Below the pieces are notes generated by a model. That model saw nothing but the letters and a program-made list of their open reading frames with translations. It made no database searches and had not been told where the DNA came from. A stretch of 64,000 bases of DNA from Zhengitettix transpicula (taxonomy: Eukaryota; Arthropoda; Insecta; Orthoptera; Tetrigidae), in assembly GCA_037074705.1 (NCBI GenBank), contig CM073590.1, positions 182,560,746 to 182,624,745 on the forward strand, given 5' to 3'. Below, piece by piece: positions 11,240 through 24,238 of this stretch; position 1 is the stretch's first letter; every line of letters begins with the position of its first letter. Both the position numbers and the translations under genes were made by a program.

Positions 11240-12326
11240 GTAAGTTGATAAGGGCCATATTTCTGTGACGTGTCTCGGCCTGATCGTATTCCCGAAACGA
11301 CAAGGACAGCCATGGACGGACTGACGTCAGAGCTCTGGTCGATTCCACACGCCGTGCCAAATCTGCAATTAAAGTTTGAGCGCTAATATGGTCGTGTCAT
11401 ATCACAATAAGAATTTGAGTTCACTACAAACTGAAATAAACTTTTAATTGTTACTTTAAATGTGTTATAGGCCTGACTTTACGTTAGCAATCAGTCTGTT
11501 GAGATGAGAATTATAAGTGGAAAACAGATAATTAAGGAAAGACACAAGTTTGTTGTGAAATGGTGGCAGTTATTTTTTTCCGTGAGCGCTCCGAGAGTTG
11601 TGAAGAGCCTGAAGGACCATCGCTTGTTATCGTCGCTTCGAGAGCTGTTAAACCTCTCCACACTTCTTACCACTTCTCAAAGGGGAGCTACTGTAACATC
11701 AGAGATGCAACAATATCCCAGCGAGAATAAAAAATCTGCATTTATTTTGCAGCCCATACTTCTAACATTTCTCTGAATTCACTTTACAGTCCAATTATTT
11801 CTGGTGCAGCCATTTAAGAATACACTTGAATTATTATAGTCATACTAACAACCATAATAATTATAGTTGTGACTGGACGTCTTTCATACGACATTGTAAA
11901 CATTGAGCACGTTTCTTACCCTAAGGAGTTAAAAATTCATGGCTCCAGTGTCGAGAATTCTGATCTAATACTTTTGTTACTTATTGCCTTTACCTAATAA
12001 TATTACTTCTCCCAGTAGCATCCTAGTACTAACATGTACCGTAGACAGAAAAAATATTGGTCACTACTGAATTTTAATTTTTATTTCGTTCGAACGGTGG
12101 ATGACAATTTAAGGAATCGCTTCAGAAAAAAAAAATCAGCTAAGTACTTGAAGCAAAGAAAAACCCCGTCCAAGCCATTATGACAAACGAACAAAATATA
12201 ATATTTTTAACGTCCACCAGTTTGTCTCCAGATGGCGGATTGCAGATAAATATAGATAAGGAGTTTCTCACGGTTCTATAAAACAATGAAAAATTCGTAT
12301 AAGCCAACAAAGTCATCCTACTGGAT
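11240..12326. other. No gene recognised
   Basis: The first 160 bp continue the GC-richer block. The rest is ordinary AT-rich sequence. Frames on both strands at 11491-11776 overlap each other and show no domain. Confidence 0.45.
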
Positions 12327-12595
12327 CAGTCGGCCAGCTGCCTCATAAAATGGTCATCGGAAGTGCGTGGGAAAAGTACCAATGCCCGACCTACCTGATG
12401 CAGGTTTTCTAGGGTTTGTCCTGTATCACTTTTAGGCGAATTCCGGGTAGGATCCTTAAACTATAGCCCGGGAGCCCCAGTTAACCCTTGGCTACCTTCC
12501 TTTACCCTTCCAAATCGTCCCTTTGAAAATGCTATTAAAGGGGAGTTGCCAGCATGTCGATTATTCTCAAGTAGCCTGTTACGCTAAAAGAAAAA
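12327..12595 (+). mobile_element. RET500 copy, 5'-truncated with internal deletion
   Basis: Begins in the CAGTCGGCCAGCTGCCTC block and ends in TAGCCTGTTACGCT plus an A-rich tail. About 60 bp are missing between the CTCCTAAACTGGTC region and the CGGAAGGGCGTGGG region. It has diverged more than most copies. Confidence 0.75.
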
Positions 12596-13668
12596 TAGAA
12601 TGACGGACAAACAGAAATTACGATTACATCGCTAATTGAAATAATTCCATTCTGAGCAACATACAGACAAAACAAATATTTTCTTTAAAGTTCCGATTGT
12701 TACGAGGATTGTGATTATTATTGCCACTATTCTGTAATTTATATAGTCTTTAAGAGAAACTAAAGATTAGTTGAATTACCTTGTACGAGGCATATTCTGA
12801 ATATTATATTTCTTCTTCTAGAACCTTCACACAAATTTTTCAGTTAAAATGTGATATGGGAAGCATAATCCATATTTCCCTGCATAGTTCCAACTAAAAA
12901 TAATGCAACAGCATGAAAGTGAATCTTGAAATACTGAACGATACTATCTAGTGACGAATACGTTAAGAATATTGGTATTGACTTCGAAATGTCTCAATGT
13001 GTTACATTAAGAACGCCAGTTACCTTCAAATGGTTGTAACGTTGTAATATTGACTGTTCTTCATTCCCTCATTCCACATAAAAAAACCTCAACTTACATT
13101 GATAATTTATAATAGCTTTTTAATGACGATAGAAGTGTGTTTCCTTGTCATAAAAACTACATACACTTTTTTGAGAAACATTAGACACAAGTCAAAATTA
13201 TGCAACCCTAGACACTCATCATGTCCGGTCCAGTCTTGAGACTTGTGTTTCAAAGTGAGTTGACATGTAAGTTGACAGTTTACGGTGTTGTATTCCAAGG
13301 GTACTTTTATGAGGAAATTCAAAATTACGTCGTTCACGGTCTCACCCTTGAAAATAACATTTTAAAACTGCAATCTCAGAGAAAACGACGATAAAACCTA
13401 TTTTCGGCCGGTATTAGCATTTATCTCATTTCATACTCATTATTCAGTTTATACGTTTCAGGTACATTTTTTTTCCGTGCAAAATTCGTTGTTGAAAAGA
13501 ACGGTGATCTTGAGGGTGTAGAATATAATTTAACCATAACGACAGCTATATTAATCATAATTTTACTACCGATTTCGATGCAATCTATGTGAATTTGAAA
13601 ATGTTAGAACTGATTTTAGTTTTGTCACAAGCATGGCCTTAAAATAATATAATATGAGGTAAATATAT
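12596..13668. other. AT-rich sequence, nothing recognised
   Basis: No gene or repeat recognised. Confidence 0.5.
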
Positions 13669-14419
13669 TGTAGTAATTGGTAATTAAGGCATTGTTTTAA
13701 TTGAAAAGTTGAATTGTAGAGGACTCATTATTGGTGGCTATAGCGGACGCCGCAACAAACCGGCAATGCAAGGAAAGTATTGTTGATCGGTCGAGAAGGT
13801 TTTACGCGCTCAAAATTTACGAAACGAACGAACAGTTGGGCAGCGGACAGCAAGTAGAACACAGTAAAAGAACGAACAGTTGGGCAGTAAACGGCGAGAT
13901 GTACAGATTAAAATTCTAATTCACGAAAACTTGAACAATCTTTGTCAGTCAGCAGTGAAGACTGAAAGGTCTAATTTAAAGAACGAGAAAGTGTTCCAGT
14001 AACCAGTACGCTGTTATATCAAAAATGCAGAAACTGAACAAGTCTTCAGTCAACAGACAAAACCAATGAGGTGCATTTTCAACAAAATTCCACGAGATCT
14101 ACAAATCCAGGTTGCAGTAAATCATCGAGAATCGACAAAGTTATTTTAAACCAACTAACAAACTACGCTAATTAGAGTCTGTGAACATTTAGAGCAAATG
14201 TAATTTTTGTGATTTTGATTATATAAATTCTGCCATTATCAAACCCAGTTCAAGACCCTGAGATCCCAAATATTTTGTGATTTGAATACTTGTTTTAAAA
14301 TTGTTAATAAATCTTGTTTAATAGTTTTCACGTAATAGTTATTTTCATTTAAAAACGCCACATAATTCATATAATGAATTATTGTCAAAAGATGCAAGCT
14401 AAATATATAAATTATTACA
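13669..14419 (+). mobile_element. LTR-AT family copy, 751 bp
   Basis: Starts TGTAGTAATTGG and ends AATTATTACA, with ATAT directly outside each end (13665-13668, 14420-14423) as a 4-bp target duplication. It carries the motif CCCAGTTCAAGACCCTGAGA near 14244-14264. An internal direct repeat of ACGAACAGTTGGGCAG occurs twice (13827-13895). It is shorter than the other copies. Confidence 0.65.
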
Positions 14420-16719
14420 ATATGTTTGCCTTCAAAACGATACAACGTACAGTTAGTACCGTATAGAAAATATTCAAATTTGAAATATTTTTTGGTATTA
14501 AAATTATTCACGGCGATTCAATAACTTATATTCATTTTAAATGTTATTATATGACGTAATTTTAATGTAAGTTTAGCATATAATTTACTTGTAAACAATA
14601 TATACATTTCTAAGTCTAGAAATACGGATTTTGTGGGAAATAATGAGAATTCGTTGTTATCTGTTCCCAGTGGAACAGCCGGCCAGCTGTCCAATGTAAA
14701 TCAGATAATTTATACGTGCAGGATGCATTTTATGTGATTATACATGATCACTTTCCGTTTCCTCAACAGAGGTCTATTCGTATAATAATAAGAATCGTAA
14801 GGTTCACAAATTACATTACGGCTATAAATAAAATGACTCATATTACAAAATAAATTTTATATTCAATTTTGCAGGGTGAGTGGATGATTTCGGATATCAA
14901 AGCCGTGCAAACTATTAGTGGTAGCGATATCCTCAGTTCATGAGACATGAATTACCGCGTGTTTATGGAGTATTGATGTATTGCACCCTCGCTGTGAACA
15001 CTACTTGAAATCCTTTACAGAATACAGTGCTTTGGTAAGCTGTAGCCAAGACCATTTACATGGAATAGTTTCGGAATGCGAATGTTTCGTGCAGAGGATC
15101 CTCCGTGACTTAAAACGCGATCGTAAATATTTATGCCCCATTCCCATCCAGAACGACAGACACCTTCACCTGGGTGTCCTAATACTTCAGGGATTCTTGC
15201 TTTCAAATATCGTCTCATTGTACAGAATTTATACCACCGTATTAGCTGATTGGATTTTAAATATTCGTTTGCGGAAGTTGAATGAATAGATAATAAACTA
15301 ACCAATAGTAATTAATTTCCAGTAGATTGAAATTCAATACGTACAAAATCAGATCGAAAAGTAATTATATTAATAAATGTAACTTCACTTTTCTTTACTT
15401 TGATTAATTAATCGTATTTTTTGTTTAAATTTGCTTCTGTTTGGACTTTCCAGACTGAAAATAATTTTAATAGTTTGAGGAATAAAAATTAAATAAAATT
15501 TTATTTATATAACTTTATGAACGTATCTGGTAAATTATTTTAAATTTATTGGGAATAAAATAATTAGCATTATTTCAATTAAAACTGAAGTTGTTATAAT
15601 TCTGCACTCTCACAAGAATAATTGTGAGGGAATGATATAATATAAAGTTTCTCGTTATTTAATGCTTCGTTTCAGAAATCAGTTTAAGAAATGTCTGCTT
15701 ACGATTGACAAATAAATGTAAGTATCGAAATTTGCTGTTTGCTCATAAAGATTCACAGTTAGTATACCGTATAAAAGCATTTATGTTCTACACACATTAA
15801 GGGATAATCGGCTGTGAATTTTCTGCCAAATAGGATATTATAATTTAATAATAACTGTAATATAAGTGAGATTGAAAGAGTCCGCAGTGACGCTAACGAG
15901 GTCGTATATTTAGCGAAAGGAATTTGAGGAATCCGTCCCCTTAGATATGCAACCAGCTCTGCAAATTAACGGGTCCACCGGAGCATTTAGCGTTAAAAAT
16001 TTAAACTACTTTTATTAATCTTCATTCTCACCAATAAAATAAACATAAAAATAATTAAAACCATAATATGCTTTCTCCGTAATTTTATCGAACACTATTA
16101 AACAATGACAAATATTCGGAACAGTATACGATATTCGAAAATTTTAGTCGTTTAAACGCAAATATTCTTTCGAAGTTTCATTTTAAATGCTGTCAAACAT
16201 TGTAAATTTTACTAGACTTCTCATCTTTCCGCTGTGTACATCTGACAGGGACACATTTTTAATTTCAAGTCGTTGTAGTTTACAATTAAATTTATATATA
16301 TTTCCTTGGATTTTATTCTGTCTGATTTGAACAATTCTAGATAAATTTCGTTTCACGGTTCCATTTCTGTATAAAAAGGATCGCGCACAAAAGGCTTCCC
16401 TTCACAGTATCGCTGAAATTCGCTCTACAATCTCGTGAACCAGCTATCGGTTAAGTGCGCCATCTTAGTGGCGTCGTTCATTTTAGTGAGAATCCCCTGA
16501 GCGAGATTCGCGAACGACATTTTCTACCTCTCTTTATCCTAACTTCTTCATTCAGTACCTCGCGCTTCCCTTTTTTTTTAAAAAAGGCTACATTCTAGAT
16601 TCTTCTCCTTCCGTAACCCAGAAATTGCTTTATCTGCAGCAGGTTTGATAATACCCCATTCTTGAAATTTCTCTTTCTCTACATGTTACAAGTAGACTTT
16701 GCGTATGTTATATACATAA
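14420..16719. other. Mostly AT-rich; unassigned higher-complexity stretch 14870-15260
   Basis: No repeat family was recognised. At 14981-15305 long frames overlap on both strands (102 and 96 codons). Neither shows a domain, and neither is flanked by convincing splice sites in a coding arrangement, so neither is called a gene. The stretch could be conserved noncoding DNA. Confidence 0.4.
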
Positions 16720-16815
16720 TTTCGCACCCGACGAAAGGGACAAGGATCCCAGAAACGTTGTGTGGTATTTATATTACCACTTTTTGTTGTTGTCAGAATT
16801 GACTATGTTACTTAT
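16720..16815 (+). repeat. Single arm of an FB1 hairpin element
   Basis: Matches one arm of the FB1 copies at 38100 and 39453: CGACGAAAGGGACAAGG, then ATCCCAGAAACGTTGTGTGG and ATTTATATTACC. No inverted partner is seen nearby, so this is a truncated copy. Confidence 0.65.
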
Positions 16816-18119
16816 ACATTATTTAAATGATAGACTTAAATAGAGTTAATAATATTTTTAATTTCAGTTTTCTAAAAATCAATAATCTTTTATATAAAAC
16901 GAATTACTTCGAAAATTGGTCTACATGAAAATTTACTATAGCAAAGAAAATAAATTGGAAGTCCTATATTATCTATCGTATAGACCAAAATATAAGGAAT
17001 TTATGTCTTCGCAGACTGAGTGAACATTTATAATTTTAAGTTTTAGAAATTTTATTATATAATGTTTTTAGATGAAATTTCAAATAGATAATAAAATTTT
17101 GTTATTTTAAAGTTAATTTTTTGTTAAGAGTTATAAAAATAATTGATTCTACTTCTTAAAATAAATAAATCGTTTGTCGTTTTCTAACTTATGAAAATCG
17201 GATATATAGAATTTTGGGTAATTATTAATTACAGAATTAGTTAATTCGAATCTAAGGAACGAAAAAAATAAATTGAGATTGAGTCTACTAAAGTTATTAA
17301 CGGCGTAACTAAGGTGTAAAGGGACAGCTCCTGACACTGTAAAACCAATCAAACATCTCATTTAAAAATTCATCGTGCGTCGAAACTTACTTCCAGAATT
17401 AAATGTTTCTATTACAGTTAAATATTAAATACATTTTCTTATGAGAGTTTTTGTTAATATGTATGTGTAAGGTGTATTGTTAAAGAGTAAAAACTTCTCC
17501 AGTGCACTGGTATGAACGACCATCCAGTCTAGAATGTAAATAAGAGAACTCTTGGATGTCTGCATCTAAAAGATCAAGTGGTAATTGCTTAAGTATATCA
17601 GTTTATATTTTCATTACCTTATATAAAAATTTTATAACGGAAATTTTTTTTTTGATAAAGAATGCTCATTAGTATACAAAATAACCGCAAAGACATTGAA
17701 AGATCTTGCGTATAAAATCTAAGGAACTGTAAAACAGTTTTGATACAAAGTCAAGCTGGAAAAGTCATACACCAATCTTTCTTTATTGAGAAAAAAACAT
17801 TTATTAGATATTTCTTGGAAACTGAGGAATAATAATAAAAATTGCGGCACAAGTAACTCAAATATAAGAAAGAACGTAATTAAAAATTCATTTGGAAGAC
17901 GGTTCACTTTGGATGTCTTGCATGATTCACGGCAGTAGTAGATTCAAATGAGCAACTATTTTCACATGGTAAAGGTAAAATAATAATATTTTAAATTAAT
18001 GTATTACAAAATTTACTAGCTCAATTACATGTTCCAGTGCACTGCAAAAGTATTCATTCTTCAACAATACTCTCAACATATACATATTAACAAAACAATA
18101 CTAAGCAATTGTATTAATA
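16816..18119. other. AT-rich sequence, nothing recognised
   Basis: No gene or repeat recognised. The minus-strand frames at 17149-17361 and 17719-17907 lack any family signature. Confidence 0.5.
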
Positions 18120-18863
18120 CTAGCTCGGCGCCCGACGTTGCCCGGGTACTTCTTTATAGAAACCAGAAAAGGTATTTAATTCTATATTAATCTTTAGTTC
18201 CTAGTTCCGTACAAACTTTCGACCGATTGTGCATTTATTGAACAGCTATTTCATAAAACCCAATAAACATACGTCCGAATTTCTTTATGAATAGAATGCT
18301 TAAATATACTCCTTGAGTATTACAGGATGTAATTGTCCCTCAGTCTTCAGACATAACGAAAGATTAAATTGATGAAATTATTAGCTAGATTCTCAATGTA
18401 AACAAATATTTGCTATATTAGAGTCACTAATATGGCACGAAAATTAACTTACATTTTTCGCAAGGAATGGTAAAGTATTTCGTACTGTTTTTTATTATCA
18501 GTTGATGCATTATTACTGGATAATATTATTCTTTTTATTCAATGAATATATTTCTGCTTTATTTCATTACGGGAAAAGGACCTATTTCATTTGTTCGTCG
18601 CGTAGTAACGTCTCTCTCGCATGACGTCACGATGCCGTGGCGTGCAGTAATTTAACAGAAAATGATCACATTTTTCAATTATAATTCTTTCCACCTTCTT
18701 GCTAGGGGTTTCTCACCCCCACAGTACCGTTTCTTGCGTTTTGATGAATGCGTGTACCAATTTGTTTTGCTATCTGTCCACGCTTTTAAATTTGTATAGA
18801 AATTAACGTAAATACATACATGCAAACATACGTACAAATATACATCCTTTTTTATTATATAGA
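18120..18863 (-). mobile_element. Non-autonomous Helitron, 744 bp (type 1)
   Basis: On the minus strand the element starts TCTATATAATAAAAAAGG (18863 downwards) and ends with a GC hairpin (CCCGGGCAACGTCGGGC) about 7 bp before CTAG at 18120-18123. Its flanks are A at the 5' end and T at the 3' end, the A|T target expected of Helitrons. It shares the GTGGGGGTGAGAAACCCCTAG block with the copies at 30386, 31655 and 50616. It has no Rep/helicase frame. Confidence 0.75.
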
Positions 18864-18923
18864 TTTAACTGTAACGGAAATATTTACTCCTGGAAGTAAA
18901 ATATTATTAAAATAAATAAAATC

Positions 18924-18954
<31 letters not shown>

Positions 18955-19231
18955 AAACGAATTTATTTTTAAAATATTTTCGTGTCTTCAAATAACAATA
19001 TTTGATTCAGAAATTTTTTGTAACAATTATAATTTTTAAGTAGTATTTTGACGAATTACTGTAAAATATCATATTTATAAAATATTATATGCATATATGA
19101 ACTGTGCAGTAATTTTCTGCCTAAATTATTTAAAACTGATATATAATTACAAATTAAATAACATATCATCCAACGTAAGGTTTAATGAACAACCAAAAGG
19201 TAAAATTTGAATATATATGTATATAAAATAA

Positions 19232-19269
<38 letters not shown>

Positions 19270-20219
19270 AATAAATATATATATCTTTATTTTATAAGTC
19301 AAACAGTTATATGTTATTGTGAAAACATGTTTTAATTTTCATGTCATGTATTTAAGGTTATTGTTTATGAATAGTAATACTTTTTTTAAAAAAAGTTTTT
19401 AACAAATACCTATTCAGTTAACGTGATGTTAACATTTTTTATTTCATTTTCATAAAGAACTGTAAGTCACAAATAGTTAAAATTGAAAACACAAATATTT
19501 CTACCTACTATGAACCATTATGATTTACAAAATTATAATAAGTGTAGTGTCTGATGAATTTAATAAAAATGGAAATAATATTTAAAAAAATAACTCGTTA
19601 TTGGTATTCTCGAAAAGTTAATGAGGAAGGAAAGTAGAAAATAATTTCAAAATTTATGAGAGGGAATACTTTGGAAGTAAATTCAAAATGGTAAACTTCG
19701 AAACTAACGTAAGTAACACATTTTGAGCGTACTTTTGGATTAATACGAAAAATCTTTGGACTATTTCAAAAGCATAATTTGAAAAGAGGGATCACAACAG
19801 AAGACAGCGGTAGATGTAATTGAGCCAATAATTTTAAAATAAGTGATAGGTTCTAATAACATGACTACAACCTTATAAACTCTCTGCTTTATATGATAAA
19901 GTAATTTTATAATTAGAGAATGAATATTTTAATATTAATAATAGAATTACATGATTCGAACAATACTAAATTGCACTCAAATTATTCGGAATATTCTGGA
20001 AGTGGAATTGTGATTCATTTCTGGAAGCAAGAGCTTTATTAAAATGATATTCATCAAAGGTTGACAGAAAACTATTTTTAGTGTTTTGAGTTAGCGCTGA
20101 TAATGAAATGCTGTTTGTTTATATAATTTTTTTTGTATTTGTGGTAACTACTTTCCTCCATTAAGTGGAAACAAATGTTATTCAATTTTAATATTACATG
20201 CAAAAATAATTTTCTAGCT
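18864..20219. repeat. AT-rich stretch with TA microsatellites
   Basis: Contains (TA)n tracts around 18924-18952 and 19213-19280. The latter has TATATAAAATAAATAAA duplicated around the tract. No gene was recognised. Confidence 0.6.
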
Positions 20220-20596
20220 AAATTTTGTCGACGCGCTCAGGCAAGACGCGTGCTAATTCGATGGTGGTTATTTAGTTACGGTCAAAGCCTGTCTGCGGCA
20301 TAATTGATGGACACATTTTGCCCGGATACTCTTTTGTTGTTGCGTGCATGTACCAAAGGCTACCGGCTAAGGGCAGTCTGGCAGAACTAGTGCTTGCACT
20401 AGTAACAACATTTATTTTAAAAACCATTTCTAATACCAGACATAGGAATGGCTGGGACCAGTATAGCCCACTACAAAAGCAATTTTGGTGACAAACGCGC
20501 ACAAGCTGACGACGCCAGGTAGATCAACAGCGGTTCCGTACAAGTTCAGGAGGACCACATGAGCAAAGGTATCGACGTCAGACACGGAAAGACACA
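20220..20596 (-). other. Unassigned higher-complexity block with open minus frames
   Basis: About 370 bp are GC-richer than the flanks. Two overlapping minus-strand frames (20272-20502, 20430-20633) include a hydrophobic stretch at about 20440-20570 that could be membrane-like. The second frame runs on into a RET500 fragment, so its start is not genuine. I do not recognise the family. It could be an old coding fragment, a repeat fragment or noncoding DNA. Confidence 0.2.
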
Positions 20597-20651
20597 TTTT
20601 TTTAGAGTAACAATCTACGTGAGGATAATCCACTTGGTTTGAAATTCCCCT
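20597..20651 (-). mobile_element. RET500 fragment, 3' end only
   Basis: About 55 bp of the 3' end with its A-tail (T-run on the plus strand), a very short 5'-truncated insertion. Confidence 0.6.
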
Positions 20652-20765
20652 ATATTTAATTATCTGATTACTCCGCGTTGCCCTGGTATCTATTTAATAT
20701 TAGACAGGAAAATGAATTATTTCAACACTATTTGTCTGTAATTTTGAATAATTTATAATTTACTC

Positions 20766-21205
20766 TTTTTTTTGGGGTGTAGACAGGCTATGTATAGGGT
20801 AATCCACATAGTGGCAACTCCCCTCTTATAGCATAAGAAAGGGATTTGAAAGGGTGGATGCAGAAGGGTGGAGGAAGGTAGCCAAGGGTAACTAGGGTCC
20901 CCGGGCTATGGTTTAAGGATCCTACCCGGCATTCGCCTAAAGAAATGCAGGGAAAACCCTAGAAAAACCTGCATCAGGTAGGTCGGGCATTGGGTACTTG
21001 TCCCACGCCCTTCCGATAGCGGGAGAGGAGTTTTCTGTGGGGACGCAGCATTCCCTTCTCCGTGCCTCGACCAGTTTAGGAGGCAGCTGGCCGACTATTC
21101 CAATGGGAATAGCGAACAACTCTTACCGTATGCCCAAGGTCTGTGACCCCGGAACATACACCTCTGGAAACAGGCCGAGGTGCCTCGGCTTGTGGGAACC
21201 TTAGT
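20766..21205 (-). mobile_element. RET500 copy, 5'-truncated
   Basis: Runs on the minus strand from near the GGTTCCCACAAGCCG block to the 'GTCTACACCCC' subtype tail and A-run. It is well preserved. Frames on both strands (20937-21119 minus, 20998-21204 plus) are the same ones seen in other copies. Confidence 0.85.
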
Positions 21206-21669
21206 TTTCTCATCCGCGGCATATCGACGGGAACTGAGAGAAATTGACTGCGAGTATTATAGTTAATATCAGAAAGTCTAAAAACGTTGGATTCGACACC
21301 AATTTGGGTCGTTTTCTCCGTTTTTGTATGCGGCCCCTTCCTTTTCCACCACCCAAGCCCCTGTGTATTTTCCTGGATTACGTCAAATATATATCAATAT
21401 ATTCATTAAAAATATTTTTCTGGATGAGGAACCTCATCACGATTATAATGACCAAACTATTTGTCTGTCAATTTTTTCAATTCATTCAATACAGGCATAA
21501 AACAAGAACACAAACCCACACCCACCCACTCTCTCTCACACACACACACACATATATATATATAGATTAACTAATTAATTAATTGATTTACTGATATTAA
21601 ATTTTCTATTATTTTATTCGTGAATGTAAGGTAATGAGCAGTTTAGTGATGTGAGATGAAATATTCTAC
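21206..21669. repeat. Spacer with (CA)n/(TA)n microsatellite
   Basis: A compound CA/TA microsatellite lies at about 21505-21565. The plus-strand frame at 21244-21570 is translated through it and is not a supported gene. Confidence 0.6.
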
Positions 21670-22094
21670 TTTTTTTTAGAGTAACAGGCTACATGAGGGG
21701 AATCGACATGGTGGAAACTCCCCTTTAATAGCATAGGAAGGGATTAGAAAGGATGGATGCGCATGGGTAGAGGGAGGTAGCCGAAACTTAACTACGTCCC
21801 CCAGGCTATATTTTAAGATTCTGCACGGCATTTGTCTCTGAATGTGATTCAGGACAAACCCTAGAAAACCTGCATCAGGTAGGTCGGGCGCTTGGTACTT
21901 GTACAACGCTCTTCCGTTTGAGGGAGAGGTGTTTGCTGCATTCCGTTCTCTGTGCATCGACCAGTTTAGGCGGCAGATGGCCGACTGTTCCAATGGGAAG
22001 AAAAAACTCGTAACGTATGCACAAGGTCTGCCGCACCTCTCAAAACAGGGCGAGGTGCCTCGCCTTGTGGAAACCTTGGTTCAAACGCAGAGAG
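21670..22094 (-). mobile_element. RET500 copy, diverged, 5'-truncated
   Basis: Minus-strand copy with the 'CCTGTTACTCT' tail and A-run. It has lost about 15 bp between the CGGAGAAGGGAATG and CAGCAAA blocks and is the most diverged long copy on this side. Confidence 0.75.
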
Positions 22095-22500
22095 ACATTG
22101 TTTTTAAGGAATTAAAACCATTCTCGTCTAAGCCCGCTCCTTGCATTTTAGATTTTGGTTTCTTTGCAGTCCGCCCTCGTTTCCTGAGAGTAGCAATATA
22201 CGCTAAAAAAAATTACTTTTGCTCACAAGCAATAATCCTATTTATTATATTACGTTTCTTTTCAACTTATTGTAATATTTAGTTTGAGTGTACTATATTA
22301 CAAAATAAATGATTGAAAAATAAATTTCGTTAAATAATTAATTACCCTCAGAATCTAAAGTGTCGAGAAAGGCACCACATAATGGTTTATTTAATACTGA
22401 TTGATTACGCGGATATTTAACTATCCCAATCTTGAATTACACCAGAAAAATGAATTAATTTAACACTAATTTCTCAGTAATTTGGTATATTTTTTTTATG
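22095..22500. other. No gene recognised
   Basis: AT-rich. The frame at 21899-22282 crosses the end of the RET500 copy and is not supported. Confidence 0.45.
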
Positions 22501-22502
22501 CC

Positions 22503-22514
22503 CCTATATAAAGG
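22503..22514 (+). promoter_or_regulatory. Candidate TATA box
   Basis: CCTATATAAAGG is a good match to a metazoan TATA box. AATAAA follows only about 80 bp later (about 22584), an arrangement seen in compact LTRs. No LTR boundaries could be set. Confidence 0.25.
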
Positions 22515-24238
22515 TTGTGAGGAGGCGGGTGGATTGAAGAATGTATTCTACACGAAGGGTCCGTACGCGATCAAACCATTTCAGCAATAAATGTGTCTAC
22601 ACATCTGCCAATATTATTTTGTGGTGTTCACGAATCAGTAATTTTGTACCGCTATTGTTATTAGTTTCTTGACTGAGAATAAGAAACTAAGAAAACGAAA
22701 AAAGGAGCAGTGAGTGTGATGAAGACCTGACCGTTTCGTTGCAGAACTTAGATTAACTTCAGCTGCCGTCTACAAAAAAACCACCTTCGAATGGACTCAG
22801 ATCCGTCTGGTGAGCTGCTCGAACAGATTACAGTTCTTAATGAAAAAAAGGAACACGCTAATAAGACAAGCAATATCGCCCATTAATTTTGGTGCGCCCG
22901 GCAGCCGTTATCTGCTCTGTGGTCGACTCCCTTAATTTTTTTTCCACCATTCTTCTTATTTCTGTTTTATTTTCTAGTCTTCACTTTTAACCTTTCACAA
23001 TTCAGGCAAATCTTGATACACTTCTATAAAGTCCCGTCAAAATTCCTTTTCATCAACACTCCTGTGAAGCCGCCGTAAGAATAGGTAATAATAATTAAAC
23101 ACAGAGTATATGCAGAACAAGGATAAGTTCTTCGTTACCTCAATTTCATGGCTGACGTCTAAACGATGATAATAGTTATAGATTTCCATTCTTAGATGTA
23201 AACAAGCTGGTTTCAACGTTTAGTGTAAAATAAATTAAAGCCTATAAGGTGGGTACGTTTTATTAGAAGTACCTCATTTTTCAAGCTGTTAGAATATGCT
23301 GTTTCCTTAACAAATACCAAATTAATTTATATATACTTGTTTACTTACTATCTTAATATTCTTAACTCAAATATGTCGGTTTAAATTTAATTTCGTTGGA
23401 GCTTGGTTAATGTTAGATTGATAATACTTCTACGTTTTGCGTTAGCTGTGCTTCTCCGATTAATTCTGAGGAGTTTGTATGTTTTAAATAATAATTTGTC
23501 GAATTTAAAATTGTCTTGTATTGTAACGTAAATAATATTAATCAGTATTTCATTTTAACCGTTCTCTTTCAGATTTTTTGTTAATTAAATAAAATTGCTA
23601 TCACATTTGAAATGCTTCATTTTTTATTGTCATAAATTATACGTTAGTTTGTTTTTATACCTTATACTTATTTCCTAATAACAAATTTTACTATTAATTA
23701 CTCCAGGGATTATTACAAAATAGAAACCTGTGTTATGTTTGCGTTTTTTTTGTATTCTATCCCAAATGATTTTATTAGTAGTCATTTTATAAGAAAACTA
23801 ATTAATAAATTTTTAAAGTAACTAATTTTGTAAATCTGGAGCTTTTGTCGTAATAACCTGTACAAAAAATGATATTTTAAAAACATTTTCAATTCAATTT
23901 GACAATAGTAATTGTAGTAAAATGATATTTTAAAAACATTTTAAATTCAATTTGACAATAGTAATTTTAATTATAAAAATGACGAGTGTAATTTACAACT
24001 AAAATTTTCAATGCGACCAATTTATTTGTTCTTGTTTAAATTTTGAGTACACTAGTTTCCAGTTCGTACGAGTCCTGTAAGAAAATATAACGGAATAGAT
24101 CAACCTTATTGGATGGCACGTCAGACATTGTTAATTTTATCGAAATCAGTCTATATGGCCCTTGCCCTAAATGGGACGTTTAATTACCTTACATCGATAT
24201 TCATGGTAATAGATGTGTTCGTCAGTGTTATAATAACG
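22515..24238. other. Mostly unrecognised; weak exon candidate; 52-bp tandem duplication
   Basis: No gene is assigned. At 22745-22809 an acceptor-like TTCGTTGCAG and a donor GTGAGC bracket 65 bp with one open frame; this is weak. At 23868-23971 a roughly 52-bp unit beginning AATGATATTTTAAAAACATT occurs twice in direct tandem. Confidence 0.4.

Noticed and set aside
14981..15305. Overlapping frames of 102 and 96 codons
   Set aside because: Same reason; the composition is consistent with noncoding DNA.
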